Shown one piece after another: positions 1 through 8,339 of a stretch of DNA of 64,000 nucleotides. The stretch's first letter is position 1; each line of letters opens with the position of its first letter. The notes under the pieces are model-generated. The model had not been told where the DNA came from, searched no databases, and saw nothing but the letters and a program-made list of their open reading frames with translations. The stretch is from Clostridia bacterium (GTDB lineage: Bacteria; Bacillota; Clostridia; Oscillospirales; Acutalibacteraceae), in assembly GCA_017625435.1 (NCBI GenBank), contig JAGAKX010000044.1, positions 21,050 to 85,049 of the forward strand. The letters are read 5' to 3'. The position numbers and the translations under genes are program-made.

Positions 1-602
1 ATAGCTCCTGCCGTACCCGTCATTTTTGCATCGCAGCCGAAAAGAAGCTTTGTAACAAGAGCAGCATTGTAGAACACGGGAGTTGCGGGGAAACGGATGG
101 AGTAGAGATCAAAAAACTTCTTTCTGTAAACTCTGCCGTCAACGTCAAGGGTATTAAGAAGTGCTCTGTCAAAGCGGTCAACTCTGGGAACAGTTGCCAG
201 CATATCCATCCACGTATCATAATAAGGCTCGTTTTCGCCCGACACATAATATCTTGGTGTGATTATATCAGCCTTTGTCTCATCTGCGGCTTTAAGCACG
301 CTTTCAATGGTTTCGGGAGATATGTAGTCACCGCTGTCAATAAAATAAACAAGCTCACCCTTTGCCTGCTCCACACCGAAATTACGGCCTTCGGGAATAA
401 GACAATGGGGAATTTCAAAGGATACGAAGCCTACATATTCGTCGCAGTATTCCTTTATAACAGCCTTTGCCTTTTCATCACAGCCCGTATCAACGATAAT
501 AACATCAAAATCCTCCGTTGACTGCTCTACAAGTCCTTCAAGTGTATATTTAAGCTTCTCGTCATCATTAAAAGCCGTAACGATAACAGTTAATGTAGCC
601 AT
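1..602 (-). CDS. Family 2 glycosyltransferase (3' part cut off by window edge)
   Basis: The ATG is at 602 and the frame stays open to the left edge, giving about 200 N-terminal residues of a longer protein. The start TLTVIVTAFNDDEKL, the VIIVDTG strand near residue 34-40 and the acidic FIDSGD motif near 88-92 are the nucleotide-sugar and metal-binding elements of a GT-A fold family 2 glycosyltransferase. Such enzymes move a sugar from a nucleotide donor to a glycan or wall-polymer acceptor on the cytoplasmic face. It starts 13 bp after the cytidylyltransferase gene ends, so the two are probably co-transcribed, which suggests a wall or teichoic-acid-like polymer. The substrate cannot be told. 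Confidence 0.85.
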   Translation of the reverse strand, partial: MATLTVIVTAFNDDEKLKYTLEGLVEQSTEDFDVIIVDTGCDEKAKAVIKEYCDEYVGFVSFEIPHCLIPEGRNFGVEQAKGELVYFIDSGDYISPETIESVLKAADETKADIITPRYYVSGENEPYYDTWMDMLATVPRVDRFDRALLNTLDVDGRVYRKKFFDLYSIRFPATPVFYNAALVTKLLFGCDAKMTGTAGA

Positions 603-614
603 AGTTTTCTCCGT

Positions 615-1319
615 TCAGTTAAAATATTCTCTGATGATGCCCTTTGCTCTTATAAGGTCATCGGGGTATGTGATTTTAATATTATAGGTTTCACCCTTTA
701 CAAGAAAAACCTTCTCACCGTGATATGTAAAAACAGAACAGCCGTCCGTCATCATCCCGAATACATCACGGGGTGTATTTTCAATAAGCTTATAAAGCTT
801 TTCCGCATCAAAGCTCTGAGGGGTCTGTGCATGAAATAGCTTGTTTCTGTCGGGTACGGAATCAATAAACTCTCCGTCTGAGCTCAAAAGCATCGTGTCA
901 ACTGCAGGAATTGCCGTATTACAGGCACCGTATTTTTTCGCGGCAGCAATGTTTTCCTCAATAATTCTGTCATTGATAAAGGGGCGCACCGCATCGTGGG
1001 TCAACACCACACTTTCCTCAAGAAACCCCTGTTCCTTCATAAAGGAAAGAACTCCGAAAAGGGTATCTCCTCTTGTTTTTCCGCCTTTTATGACGAAAAT
1101 CTCCGTGTCGGTGCGGATAAATTCAGCTATCTGTTCTTTTGTATAAGAGATAAAGTCTTCAGACACGCTGACAATACACTTATCTATTTTTCCCGAACCG
1201 AGAAAAGCATTGATGCTTCTTATAATTACGGGAACACCTTCAATTTCAAGAAACTGCTTAGGTACTGCGGTACCCATTCTCAGTCCGCTGCCTCCTGCAA
1301 GAATTGCGGCAATATTCAC
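615..1319 (-). CDS. ispD: IspD/TarI-family cytidylyltransferase
   Basis: The 234 aa protein has the nucleotidyltransferase signature LAGGSGLRMG (7-16), then PKQFLEIEG, and THDAVRPF at 107-114. The family transfers CMP from CTP to 2-C-methyl-erythritol 4-phosphate (IspD, isoprenoid synthesis) or to ribitol 5-phosphate (TarI, teichoic acid). THDAVRPF with QTPQSF looks closer to TarI-type sequences than to the usual VHDAARP of IspD, and the next gene is a glycosyltransferase, so TarI is a serious alternative. The start codon is GTG (1317-1319) behind an AGGGAAGTGA ribosome site. It is the first gene of its unit, with a promoter just upstream. Confidence 0.8.
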   Translation of the reverse strand: MNIAAILAGGSGLRMGTAVPKQFLEIEGVPVIIRSINAFLGSGKIDKCIVSVSEDFISYTKEQIAEFIRTDTEIFVIKGGKTRGDTLFGVLSFMKEQGFLEESVVLTHDAVRPFINDRIIEENIAAAKKYGACNTAIPAVDTMLLSSDGEFIDSVPDRNKLFHAQTPQSFDAEKLYKLIENTPRDVFGMMTDGCSVFTYHGEKVFLVKGETYNIKITYPDDLIRAKGIIREYFN

Positions 1320-1350
1320 ACTCTCACTTCCCTTTTGAAGCTTTCTTAAT

Positions 1351-1379
1351 ATTTTAACACATTATAAATATCTGTACAA
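1351..1379 (-). promoter_or_regulatory. Sigma-A type promoter of the cytidylyltransferase gene
   Basis: On the minus strand TTGTAC (1374-1379) is followed after 17 bp by TAAAAT (1351-1356), about 30 bp before the GTG start. Confidence 0.55.
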
Positions 1380-1382
1380 GCA

Positions 1383-1946
1383 TTATTTACCGCTTTCAAT
1401 CTTTTCTTTTGTCCACGTATCAATACAAGCCTTAAGGTTTTTAAGATAAGGGGAAAATTCTACATTTTCACGGCCGTAAGTCAGCTGTAAATCATATTCA
1501 AGGGGAAGCCAGGACGAGATATCGCTTTCATTATGCTGAATTACTGCTTCCAGCTTATCCAAAGCCTTATAAAGCTTTGCCTCCTTGGTCTCAAGCTCTT
1601 CCATTTCGGAAAGCAAAGAGGAAAACTGTTTTTTCTGAAACTCGGGAAAAGCTTCAATCCACTTATTGAAGCGTGACTTTTCCTCTTCTCTGTCGGCAGC
1701 CGTCTTCTCAAAGGTCGCAATATCCCCCGTAAAGGCTTCGCCAAGGTCGTGAATAATACACATTTTAAGCACCTTGAGAATATCCGTATCGGGAAAATTC
1801 TCCTCTAAGAGCATAGCGGCAAGGGACAGCCTCCAGCAATGCTCTGCAACACTTTCCCGTCTTCCGCTTGATGTGTCGCTGTGACGGGTAACACACTTGA
1901 GCTTTTCCGCAACACTTAGTATTTCAAGTAATTCACGAGGCTCCAT
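1383..1946 (-). CDS. HD-domain phosphohydrolase, YfbR/HDDC2-like
   Basis: The 187 aa protein has the HD-domain metal ligands: H36 in SVAEHCWR and the H66-D67 pair in IIHDLGEAFTGDI. The arrangement (N-terminal R-x-HSD, then SVAEHxWR, then HDLxEAxxGDI) is that of the YfbR/HDDC2 group, whose studied members are 5'-deoxynucleotidases that remove phosphate from dNMPs. A role in nucleotide-pool housekeeping is inferred. ATG at 1946, preceded by AGGGGG. A hairpin (1973-2003) separates it from greA upstream. Confidence 0.8.
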   Translation of the reverse strand: MEPRELLEILSVAEKLKCVTRHSDTSSGRRESVAEHCWRLSLAAMLLEENFPDTDILKVLKMCIIHDLGEAFTGDIATFEKTAADREEEKSRFNKWIEAFPEFQKKQFSSLLSEMEELETKEAKLYKALDKLEAVIQHNESDISSWLPLEYDLQLTYGRENVEFSPYLKNLKACIDTWTKEKIESGK

Positions 1947-1972
1947 ATTACAATCCCCCTATATAGCAAATT

Positions 1973-2003
1973 CCCCGATGCAAACTGTGGGTCTGTATCG
2001 GGG
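1973..2003 (-). terminator. Hairpin between greA and the HD gene, possible weak terminator
   Basis: CCCCGAT (1973-1979) pairs with ATCGGGG (1997-2003). On the minus strand it lies directly after the greA stop, but the following sequence (AATTTGC) is not a clear U-tract. Termination is therefore uncertain. Confidence 0.4.
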
Positions 2004-2010
2004 ATAAAAA

Positions 2011-2487
2011 TTACTCTGTCTTATTCTTTGAAATTGCGAGAATTTCAATTTCAGACTTCTGCTTTGCGCCTTCGAAGGTTACGACATCGCCGACCTTCTT
2101 ACCGAGAAGTGCCTTGCCGATGGGTGATGTATCCGAAAGCTTCTTAAGAAGAACGTCGTCAACAAGAGAAGATACAATCTGGTAGGTTTCTGTTTCGTTG
2201 TAGGTCTTGTCAAGGATTGTAACATAAAGACCTAACTGAACTGTTTCGGTTGTAAGAACGGTTTCGTCAATAATTACTGCATTCTTGAGCTGATTTTCAA
2301 GCTCTGCAATACGCTGATTGATTTTTACCTCTTCAGCCTTGGCGGCGTCATATTCACTGTTTTCGGAAAGGTCACCCTGATCCTTTGCATCTTTAATAGC
2401 AATTATGTTAAGTTTGTCAAGCTCATAGAGATTTTTAAGCTCGGCTTTAAGCTTGTCGTAGTCTTTCTGAGTAAGCTGGAAGCTCAT
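2011..2487 (-). CDS. greA: Transcription elongation factor GreA
   Basis: The 158 aa protein has the two GreA/GreB parts: an N-terminal coiled-coil hairpin (about 1-75) with the conserved GDLSENSEYDAAKAE segment near 38-52, whose acidic residues reach into the RNA polymerase secondary channel, and a C-terminal FKBP-like domain with SPIGKALLGKKVGD. GreA stimulates transcript cleavage in backtracked RNA polymerase. I chose ATG at 2487, which gives the family-typical MSFQLT start. A GTG two codons upstream (2493) sits 5 nt behind AAAGGA and is a possible alternative. It has its own consensus-like promoter. Confidence 0.95.
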   Translation of the reverse strand: MSFQLTQKDYDKLKAELKNLYELDKLNIIAIKDAKDQGDLSENSEYDAAKAEEVKINQRIAELENQLKNAVIIDETVLTTETVQLGLYVTILDKTYNETETYQIVSSLVDDVLLKKLSDTSPIGKALLGKKVGDVVTFEGAKQKSEIEILAISKNKTE

Positions 2488-2523
2488 TTTCACTCATTTC
2501 CTTTCAATATCATATACTGTTTG

Positions 2524-2552
2524 ATTTTATTCAACTTTTTGTGTTTTGTCAA
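2524..2552 (-). promoter_or_regulatory. Strong promoter of greA
   Basis: TTGACA (2547-2552), a 17 bp spacer and TAAAAT (2524-2529) on the minus strand. The -35 box overlaps the stop codon of the upstream dockerin gene, so greA can be transcribed independently of it. Confidence 0.7.
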
Positions 2553-4099
2553 GCATTTTCTGTCGGATCGGGAACGATAATGATACCGCCGTCAGGAGTT
2601 TCGTCAGGAATTTCACCCTTACCTGCCGCAATAATATCCTTGATGCTCTGAACGATATTTGCAATACCCTCGTTTGAAACACCTTCTCCTCTGAAGCCGT
2701 TTACAATATCAAATATTGCAGTAATGAAATCGGAAACACCGCTCGTTACATCATCAAGGGAGGGCAGCTCAACATCGTTTTCATCGTCGGGATTCTCAGG
2801 GTCCTCGGGATTTTCGGGGTCCTCGGGAAGCTCAGGAATATCGGGAACTTCTCCCTCTCCGGGGACTTCAGGCACTTCCTCTTCGGGAGGTGTAATAACT
2901 ACAATCTTAATGCTTTCACCCTCGGGAACCTCAGAGAAAGGCTCGTCAAGACCTACTGTCATACGCAGAATCTCTCTGGCGTCCGACGCACTTACAATAC
3001 CGTCAAAATCAACATCGGCATATATAAGGTCACCGTCATTTTTTATTTTTTCAAGACCGACGCTGTATCTGAGTGCAGTTCTTGCATCGTTGGAATCAAG
3101 CTTGCCGTTATTGTCTATATCGCCGAAATATCTGGGGGTCCAGTCAAAATCGGAAAGTCTTATAAGAACATCGTACTGGATAAAAATAACTGTATCCTTG
3201 AGAACATCTCGTGCGGTAACCTCAGGATTTCCCGTACCCTGTAAGATGGGGTTTGCTATTGCAAGACCGATTTCCATAAGGTCAATCTTCGAGTATACGG
3301 AGAAAATTCTCATCAGATCATAAAAGGAGATTGAGAAGGTATAAGAAATTCTCTGCTCATACTTTGCAAGCTGCTTATTACCGTCAAAATCTGCCTGAAC
3401 GTATGCATCGTGGTATACAAAATTATCGAATTTGATATCATCAAGGGGATCGTTTTCATCGTCAAATTCATCTGAACCGATAAGAACGGGATTAATAGCA
3501 CCTGAAGGCAGGTCAAAAACCTTATTAAGGGAAGAGTCCTTTACATTTTCAAGGTCACAGTCCTCGAATGTAAAACGGATTTTTGTTGAATTTTCCTCGG
3601 GCTTGAGAATATCCGTGTTTTCTTCTGCAAACAGCGTAAATTCATCATCAACCGTAAGAGCGGAAACATAGTCCTCGCCGTTCACGGGAAGAAGCGTTCC
3701 CGTATCAAGACCCTTGTATATTTCCTTGACTGTATCGGTTGAGCCGGTTTCTGTAAGAACAGCGATAAAGTTATTTACAAGACCCTTTTCGGGGTTAAAG
3801 AAGGCATCTACAAGAATTCCCAGATATTTTCTTGCATCATCGGAAATATCCGCAGCCGTCTTGGAGCCGATAACGATATTATTCTTATCCTTGCTCATTT
3901 CAGCCTTTTTGTAGTATGTAAAGGAAGGCTTTTCCTTTTTTATTGCATTGACTGCATCATTGAAGGTATAAAGATACTGAAGTGTCTGTTCTTCATCAAT
4001 AATCTGTGCGGCAAATGCTGTGCCGAACGTTGAAAAAACCATCAAGGAAGAAAGAATAACTGCAAGTATGCTCTTTAATAAGGTGCCGGATTTTTTCAT
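2549..4099 (-). CDS. Secreted dockerin-domain protein, unknown N-terminal region
   Basis: The 516 aa protein starts at the ATG at 4099, behind AAAGGCGG, and opens with a signal peptide (MKK, hydrophobic core, GTAFAA cleavage near residue 31). The next 290 residues match no family I can name. Near 322-383 lie two dockerin repeats, GDIDNNGKLDSNDARTALR and ADVDFDGIVSASDAREILR, each with a Ca-binding loop (D-x-D-x-N/D-G) followed by a helix. After that comes an acidic Pro/Glu linker of PEVP, PENP and PEDP units, then a short tail. Dockerins bind cohesins on scaffoldins or cell-surface proteins. No catalytic domain is evident, so it may be structural or adhesive. Confidence 0.8.
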   Translation of the reverse strand: MKKSGTLLKSILAVILSSLMVFSTFGTAFAAQIIDEEQTLQYLYTFNDAVNAIKKEKPSFTYYKKAEMSKDKNNIVIGSKTAADISDDARKYLGILVDAFFNPEKGLVNNFIAVLTETGSTDTVKEIYKGLDTGTLLPVNGEDYVSALTVDDEFTLFAEENTDILKPEENSTKIRFTFEDCDLENVKDSSLNKVFDLPSGAINPVLIGSDEFDDENDPLDDIKFDNFVYHDAYVQADFDGNKQLAKYEQRISYTFSISFYDLMRIFSVYSKIDLMEIGLAIANPILQGTGNPEVTARDVLKDTVIFIQYDVLIRLSDFDWTPRYFGDIDNNGKLDSNDARTALRYSVGLEKIKNDGDLIYADVDFDGIVSASDAREILRMTVGLDEPFSEVPEGESIKIVVITPPEEEVPEVPGEGEVPDIPELPEDPENPEDPENPDDENDVELPSLDDVTSGVSDFITAIFDIVNGFRGEGVSNEGIANIVQSIKDIIAAGKGEIPDETPDGGIIIVPDPTENA

Positions 4100-4123
4100 T
4101 ATTATACCGCCTTTCAGGTAAAG

Positions 4124-4152
4124 AGTATAGCACATTTATTTTTCGGGAACAA
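4124..4152 (-). promoter_or_regulatory. Probable promoter of the dockerin protein gene
   Basis: TTGTTC (4147-4152), 17 bp, then TATACT (4124-4129) on the minus strand, about 25 bp upstream of the ATG. Confidence 0.5.
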
Positions 4153-4177
4153 TTTTAATTTATTGGAAAAATGACAA

Positions 4178-4849
4178 TTATTTTACTATCTTAAGCTTGC
4201 TCAGAACAAGAGCGCCGACAACAGCAGCAACGATTGTCACGAAGAGAAGCGTGCTTACACCGAAGGTAGGCATAATAAGAAGAATGATAATACCTACAAG
4301 AACGGGGAATATTGATATCTTCCAATGCTTCTTGAGGTATGATGCACCGAGCGCACCGAAGAGAGCAGCGGAAACGTATGCAAAAGCAGGCTTTAAGGTT
4401 TCGCTGTTTCTGAGGTCATCAAGCACGGGGGAGAAAAGGATAACGCCGACAGCAATAATAAGTGTTGTTGTGATAGCGGAGGCACCTACTGCAATTGTGG
4501 AGATGATTTCTCCCTCTTCGCTGTTTGCCTTTACCTTTGCCTGCTCCATAGCATTGAGAGCACAGGGAAGCTTGAGGTTTGTGATGTTACCCGTAACAAA
4601 GCTCAGATATGCACCGCCGGCACCGAGCATGGGAGTGAAGGTAATAACTTCAATAATTGAGGTTACCCAGTAAAGGGGTACAAGCTTGAGAAGTGCCTCA
4701 AAAACAAACTTTGCTTCAGGCCAGGCATTATAATGTAAGCTTATCGCAACAGGGAGAGAGAAAAGAACAAGAAGTGCGCCTATTGACCATACTCTGCCCC
4801 AGATATGTACGGAATCAAAATAATCTTTCTGTTTTTTTAATTTAGCCAT
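4178..4849 (-). CDS. Polytopic membrane protein, partner of the DUF5058 protein
   Basis: The 223 aa protein has about six hydrophobic segments (roughly 18-38, 48-68, 112-138, 150-168, 176-192 and 195-217) and a short basic N-terminus, MAKLKKQKDYFD. I do not recognise a named domain. The gene begins 6 bp after the upstream membrane protein gene, so the two are co-translated neighbours and probably form one membrane complex. Transport is a reasonable inference from the topology, but nothing shows a substrate. Confidence 0.6.
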   Translation of the reverse strand: MAKLKKQKDYFDSVHIWGRVWSIGALLVLFSLPVAISLHYNAWPEAKFVFEALLKLVPLYWVTSIIEVITFTPMLGAGGAYLSFVTGNITNLKLPCALNAMEQAKVKANSEEGEIISTIAVGASAITTTLIIAVGVILFSPVLDDLRNSETLKPAFAYVSAALFGALGASYLKKHWKISIFPVLVGIIILLIMPTFGVSTLLFVTIVAAVVGALVLSKLKIVK

Positions 4850-4855
4850 TTTTAT

Positions 4856-5635
4856 TTACCCCCACCATGTAAACGAAGTAATTGTTTCGGGCAGCCACAT
4901 ATTAAGAAGAACTGCCACCGCCATAGCACCGAAAATACTTAAAGGAGTCGCAAAGAGCTCGAGCTTTTTAAGCTTCAGCTTCTGACAGATTGTTTCGAAC
5001 ACGAGATAAATGATAATGGCGCTTACAAGTGTCATTATTGACATAAATCCGGCATCGGAGGAACCGTCCGAGGACTTACCGTTAATGGACTGTGCAACGA
5101 ATGCGGAAATGATACCGATGAAAGCGGATGCGGAAATAATATCAGCAATATTTGAGCTTTTTTCGCTCTTTGCCGTGGCTTTGCTTATCTTCTTGATAAT
5201 AAACTTACCGATAAAGGTAACAAGAAGAAGACCAAAGCAGATACCGGTTGTCATAACCCATGCAATAGCGGCAAAATCTGATGCCTCAGTTACCTCGGTA
5301 TTGATGTTGCTGCCGAGAACGTCAAGCATTGTTTCCGCTGCTGTTGTTTCATAAAGAAGGTTACCTACAACGCTGAGTCTTATCCAGGGAAGAACGATAC
5401 CCAGGGAAGAAGCAAGAACAACAACGGTTGCAAGGATTGAAATTGCGGGAGCTACGGAGAAAAGAGCACTTGAAACAACGGTATTTTTAAGCTGTTCGGT
5501 GGTCATACCGATTTCCTTACCGCGCTTCCATGCCTTCGTCATAAAGAAAATTGATTCAACAACGACAAATCCGATGATTACCGCTGCCATAGTCAGCATT
5601 AACGGACTCTCTTTAAAGTCCTGAAAATCAAACAT
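4856..5635 (-). CDS. DUF5058-type membrane protein
   Basis: The 259 aa protein has about six to seven membrane helices. The cytoplasmic segment FMTKAWKRGKEIGMTTEQLK (about 31-50) followed by TVVSSALFSVAPAISIL resembles what I recall of the DUF5058 family, membrane proteins of Firmicutes with no established function. ATG at 5635 behind GGAGG, with its own promoter. It is the first gene of a two-gene unit with the 223 aa membrane protein. Family assignment is from memory of the motif; function is unknown. Confidence 0.65.
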   Translation of the reverse strand: MFDFQDFKESPLMLTMAAVIIGFVVVESIFFMTKAWKRGKEIGMTTEQLKNTVVSSALFSVAPAISILATVVVLASSLGIVLPWIRLSVVGNLLYETTAAETMLDVLGSNINTEVTEASDFAAIAWVMTTGICFGLLLVTFIGKFIIKKISKATAKSEKSSNIADIISASAFIGIISAFVAQSINGKSSDGSSDAGFMSIMTLVSAIIIYLVFETICQKLKLKKLELFATPLSIFGAMAVAVLLNMWLPETITSFTWWG

Positions 5636-5670
5636 AACAATACCTCCGAGGTAATATTTATTATAAAATC

Positions 5671-5698
5671 ATTATATATTATAAAAGCTATAAGTCAA
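5671..5698 (-). promoter_or_regulatory. Promoter of the two-gene membrane protein unit
   Basis: TTGACT (5693-5698), 16 bp, then TATAAT (5671-5676) on the minus strand, in an A+T-rich leader before the GGAGG of the DUF5058-type gene. Confidence 0.6.
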
Positions 5699-5710
5699 GG
5701 CTTATATAAT

Positions 5711-7150
5711 TCAGGCATTAAAATTCTTTACCACAGTTTTAAGAGTATCTGCAATAAACTTATGGGTAAGAGGGCCCATTGAGTTTGTTTCGTGGTAGTG
5801 ATTCTCATCGAAACGGTCGCGTGTGGAATTAAGATAGGGCTGTGTGGGATGAAGAACGAAGTCATTTTTCGGAACACAGTAGCCTGCCATATCGTTTGTA
5901 ACACCGAAGGCAATCATTTCGTGGTCTCCCGCAATATCTGCAAGAGGCTCTGCATTAACTTCGGGAGAAAGACCCGTTGTGGAATTCTCCTTGTCCATAA
6001 ATCCGCCGTAAACCGTTGAAACAAAGTTTTCACCGGGAAGAAGAAGAATCTTCTGATCGCCTATTGTCATATAAGTAATCTCGGTTTTCATAGCAACGCC
6101 CAGTGCGCTTGCATTTGAGGGGAATGCCTTAAAGCTCATAGTTCCTCTCATTGCAAGAAGCAGAAGCACATTGTTGTCAACGGGAAGATAGAACTGCTGA
6201 CAGATAAACTTAATTTCGGGAGATAGCTCCTTTTCGTTTTCAATTTCAAAGGACTTTTCAGCATAATACTTTGCCTGATTCTTTATCTCCTCAACTCTGT
6301 CCTCAAGGTGGAAATCCTTCGCATCCATACCGCCTATGGCACCGATACCGAAAATAACGTCTGCTCCCTTTTCCTCCTTTATCTGCTCACGCATAAAGTA
6401 GGGATATTCACCTGAGAGCATACGGTTGCCGCCGCCGAGGGAGTTGGGGTGTGCACCTATGTTCATCAACCAGATTTCATTTGAGCCGTCATCGGGAGTA
6501 AATCTCAGCCTTGTAAGATACTCGTGCTTTTCGGGGAGACGTCTGCCGGTTGAAAGACCGCCTTCAATTGATACTCTGCCGGTAAAAAGTCTGCCGGGCT
6601 TTCTGTTCTTATAAGCTTCAACGCTGACCTCAACCGCCTTATTGAAAAGCATCTCCATATATTCGGGCACCTTGCCGTCTGAGGGAATGCTGACAAGATT
6701 GGCCTTTCCCCAGTAGCCTAGAGTATCAACACCGGAATGTGAGTGTGTGCAGCTGAAATTTACTGCCTTGCAGTTTTTCATTTCGGGACGGGAAAGAATC
6801 ATTTTTCTGATTTTGTTTACTTCGATATTGGTAAGACCGACAATATCGGCACTTATCCAGATTATGCCTTCCTCATTTCCGCAGTCAAGCCACATTGCGT
6901 GGATATAAACGGGAGAAAGAATACCCTCCATTTTATGTCCCGAGCCGTGACCTGCTATCCAGTAGGTTCTGTCAAGTGAAAGGTCAGGCATAATTTCTGT
7001 TCTTGAAAAACCTGCACGGTACTTTTCCCCCGTAATTAAAACGGGCTTTTCCTCGGGAATGGGGTAAGCGGTTTCGGTCTTCTGAATCTTCTTGCCGAAA
7101 TTACTTGTGATTTTCACAATGCCCTTTGAGGCTAAATCCATAATATCCAT
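5711..7150 (-). CDS. Neutral ceramidase-like hydrolase, catalytic motif altered
   Basis: The 479 aa protein follows the N-terminal domain of neutral/alkaline non-lysosomal ceramidases: RAGFSRTEIMPD, an ISADIVGLT strand, the metal-site motif CTHSHSG (about 133-139) and a later MNIGAHPNSL histidine. Where characterised ceramidases carry GDVSPN with the nucleophilic serine, this protein reads GIGAIGGMDAKD, so the usual nucleophile seems absent. There is no signal peptide, so it should be cytoplasmic. It lies last in a cluster with an AGE-family epimerase and a glycosidase-like protein, 11 bp after the epimerase. An intracellular carbohydrate or glycoconjugate substrate is more plausible than ceramide, by inference. 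Confidence 0.7.
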   Translation of the reverse strand: MDIMDLASKGIVKITSNFGKKIQKTETAYPIPEEKPVLITGEKYRAGFSRTEIMPDLSLDRTYWIAGHGSGHKMEGILSPVYIHAMWLDCGNEEGIIWISADIVGLTNIEVNKIRKMILSRPEMKNCKAVNFSCTHSHSGVDTLGYWGKANLVSIPSDGKVPEYMEMLFNKAVEVSVEAYKNRKPGRLFTGRVSIEGGLSTGRRLPEKHEYLTRLRFTPDDGSNEIWLMNIGAHPNSLGGGNRMLSGEYPYFMREQIKEEKGADVIFGIGAIGGMDAKDFHLEDRVEEIKNQAKYYAEKSFEIENEKELSPEIKFICQQFYLPVDNNVLLLLAMRGTMSFKAFPSNASALGVAMKTEITYMTIGDQKILLLPGENFVSTVYGGFMDKENSTTGLSPEVNAEPLADIAGDHEMIAFGVTNDMAGYCVPKNDFVLHPTQPYLNSTRDRFDENHYHETNSMGPLTHKFIADTLKTVVKNFNA

Positions 7151-7161
7151 ATCTCTTCTCC

Positions 7162-8322
7162 TTAATGAGCGTAGCGATCTATTTTTCCGTCCTCGTCAAG
7201 AACAGCCATTATCATATAAAGTCTCGGAATGTGGAAGGGGCCCTTGAAGATATTTCCCTTGAGCGTTGTTGAAACGGTATTGTCGTAATGAAGATAGCCG
7301 TACCATTCACCGTTTTCGCTGTCAAGGAAATATTTTTCGCAATACTCTTTGAATTCCTCATAAAGCTTCAGATATTTCTCATCACCGAAAAGCATATATG
7401 CCATTCTGAAAGCAATCATAGCTTCGCACTGAGGCCACCAGAGCTTCATATCCCACTCAAGCTGTACGGGAGGCTTACCCGAAAGGTCTGTAAAGGCAAT
7501 TATACCTCCGTATTTCTTATCAATGCCCAGAGGAAGTGTAATGTCAATAATTCTCTTTCCTGCTTCAAGAGCTTCATTGTTGTCCGTAAGCAGACCTTCA
7601 AGCATTATAAACCACGCAGCTTCAAGTGAGTGACCGGGATTTACGATTCTGCCCGAGGGTGAATCAACGAACTTTCCGTCCTTTGTAACGCTTTCAAGAA
7701 GTGCCTTTTCCTGAAGGTATCCGCCGTGAAGAATTTCATCAAGACATTCCCTTGCAATTTTATCGTATTCATCCTTTTTATCGGAATTCATACTTCTCAT
7801 AACCTGAGCGGTTGAAAGCATAATCATTGCAGGTGAAAGTGCCTTTGTGCCGAGATTCTCGGGATTGAGCTTGGGAGGATTCTTTCTTACTCCCGTAAAG
7901 CACTCATAAGCCACGGTAAAATACTGCTCTGCACTTCTGAGCACCTCTTCCCTTCCCGTTGCCTTATAAAGCTCTGCACAGCCGATAGCGGCAAAGGTTT
8001 CGGAGAAGTAATATCTTCTCTTCTGCAATTCTCTGCCGTCTGCAGTTACGGTAAAGAACATTCTGCCGTCGGTGTCCGTACACTTGGGCAGGAAGCCGTA
8101 AATACACTCTGCAGCCTTAATATAGGCAGGATTCTTTTCAATTGCGTTGTATGCCTTGGAGAATACCCATAAGGCTCTTCCCTGGAACCATACACTCTTA
8201 TCCGTGCCGTAGATTTCACCTTTTTCGTCGAGCTGGGTAAAAATACCGCCGTTTTCATAGTCTATGGCATTTTGAAGCCAGAATGGTAAAATGTTTTCCG
8301 TAAGAACTTTTCTGTAACTCAT
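7162..8322 (-). CDS. AGE-family epimerase/isomerase
   Basis: The 386 aa protein is an (alpha/alpha)6-barrel enzyme of the N-acylglucosamine 2-epimerase family, which interconverts sugars at C2 (for example GlcNAc/ManNAc, cellobiose, or mannose/fructose). Visible family motifs are YENGGIF near 23, GRALWVFS near 48, a PGHSLEAAW histidine near 228-236, KLWWPQCEAM near 300, and the C-terminal EWYGYLHYD. The ATG at 8322 follows AAAGGA. It sits 17 bp after a glycosidase-like gene and 11 bp before the ceramidase-like gene. The exact substrate (GlcNAc, mannose or a beta-1,4-mannobiose/cellobiose type) cannot be told. Confidence 0.85.
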   Translation of the reverse strand: MSYRKVLTENILPFWLQNAIDYENGGIFTQLDEKGEIYGTDKSVWFQGRALWVFSKAYNAIEKNPAYIKAAECIYGFLPKCTDTDGRMFFTVTADGRELQKRRYYFSETFAAIGCAELYKATGREEVLRSAEQYFTVAYECFTGVRKNPPKLNPENLGTKALSPAMIMLSTAQVMRSMNSDKKDEYDKIARECLDEILHGGYLQEKALLESVTKDGKFVDSPSGRIVNPGHSLEAAWFIMLEGLLTDNNEALEAGKRIIDITLPLGIDKKYGGIIAFTDLSGKPPVQLEWDMKLWWPQCEAMIAFRMAYMLFGDEKYLKLYEEFKEYCEKYFLDSENGEWYGYLHYDNTVSTTLKGNIFKGPFHIPRLYMIMAVLDEDGKIDRYAH

Positions 8323-8339
8323 AATAAAATCCTTTCAAG

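Noticed and set aside
2724..3323. Long open frame on the plus strand opposite the dockerin gene, rich in Ser/Gly
   Set aside because: It mirrors the Pro/Glu repeats and dockerin on the other strand, has no signal or family match, and the minus frame has a clear signal peptide and ribosome site.
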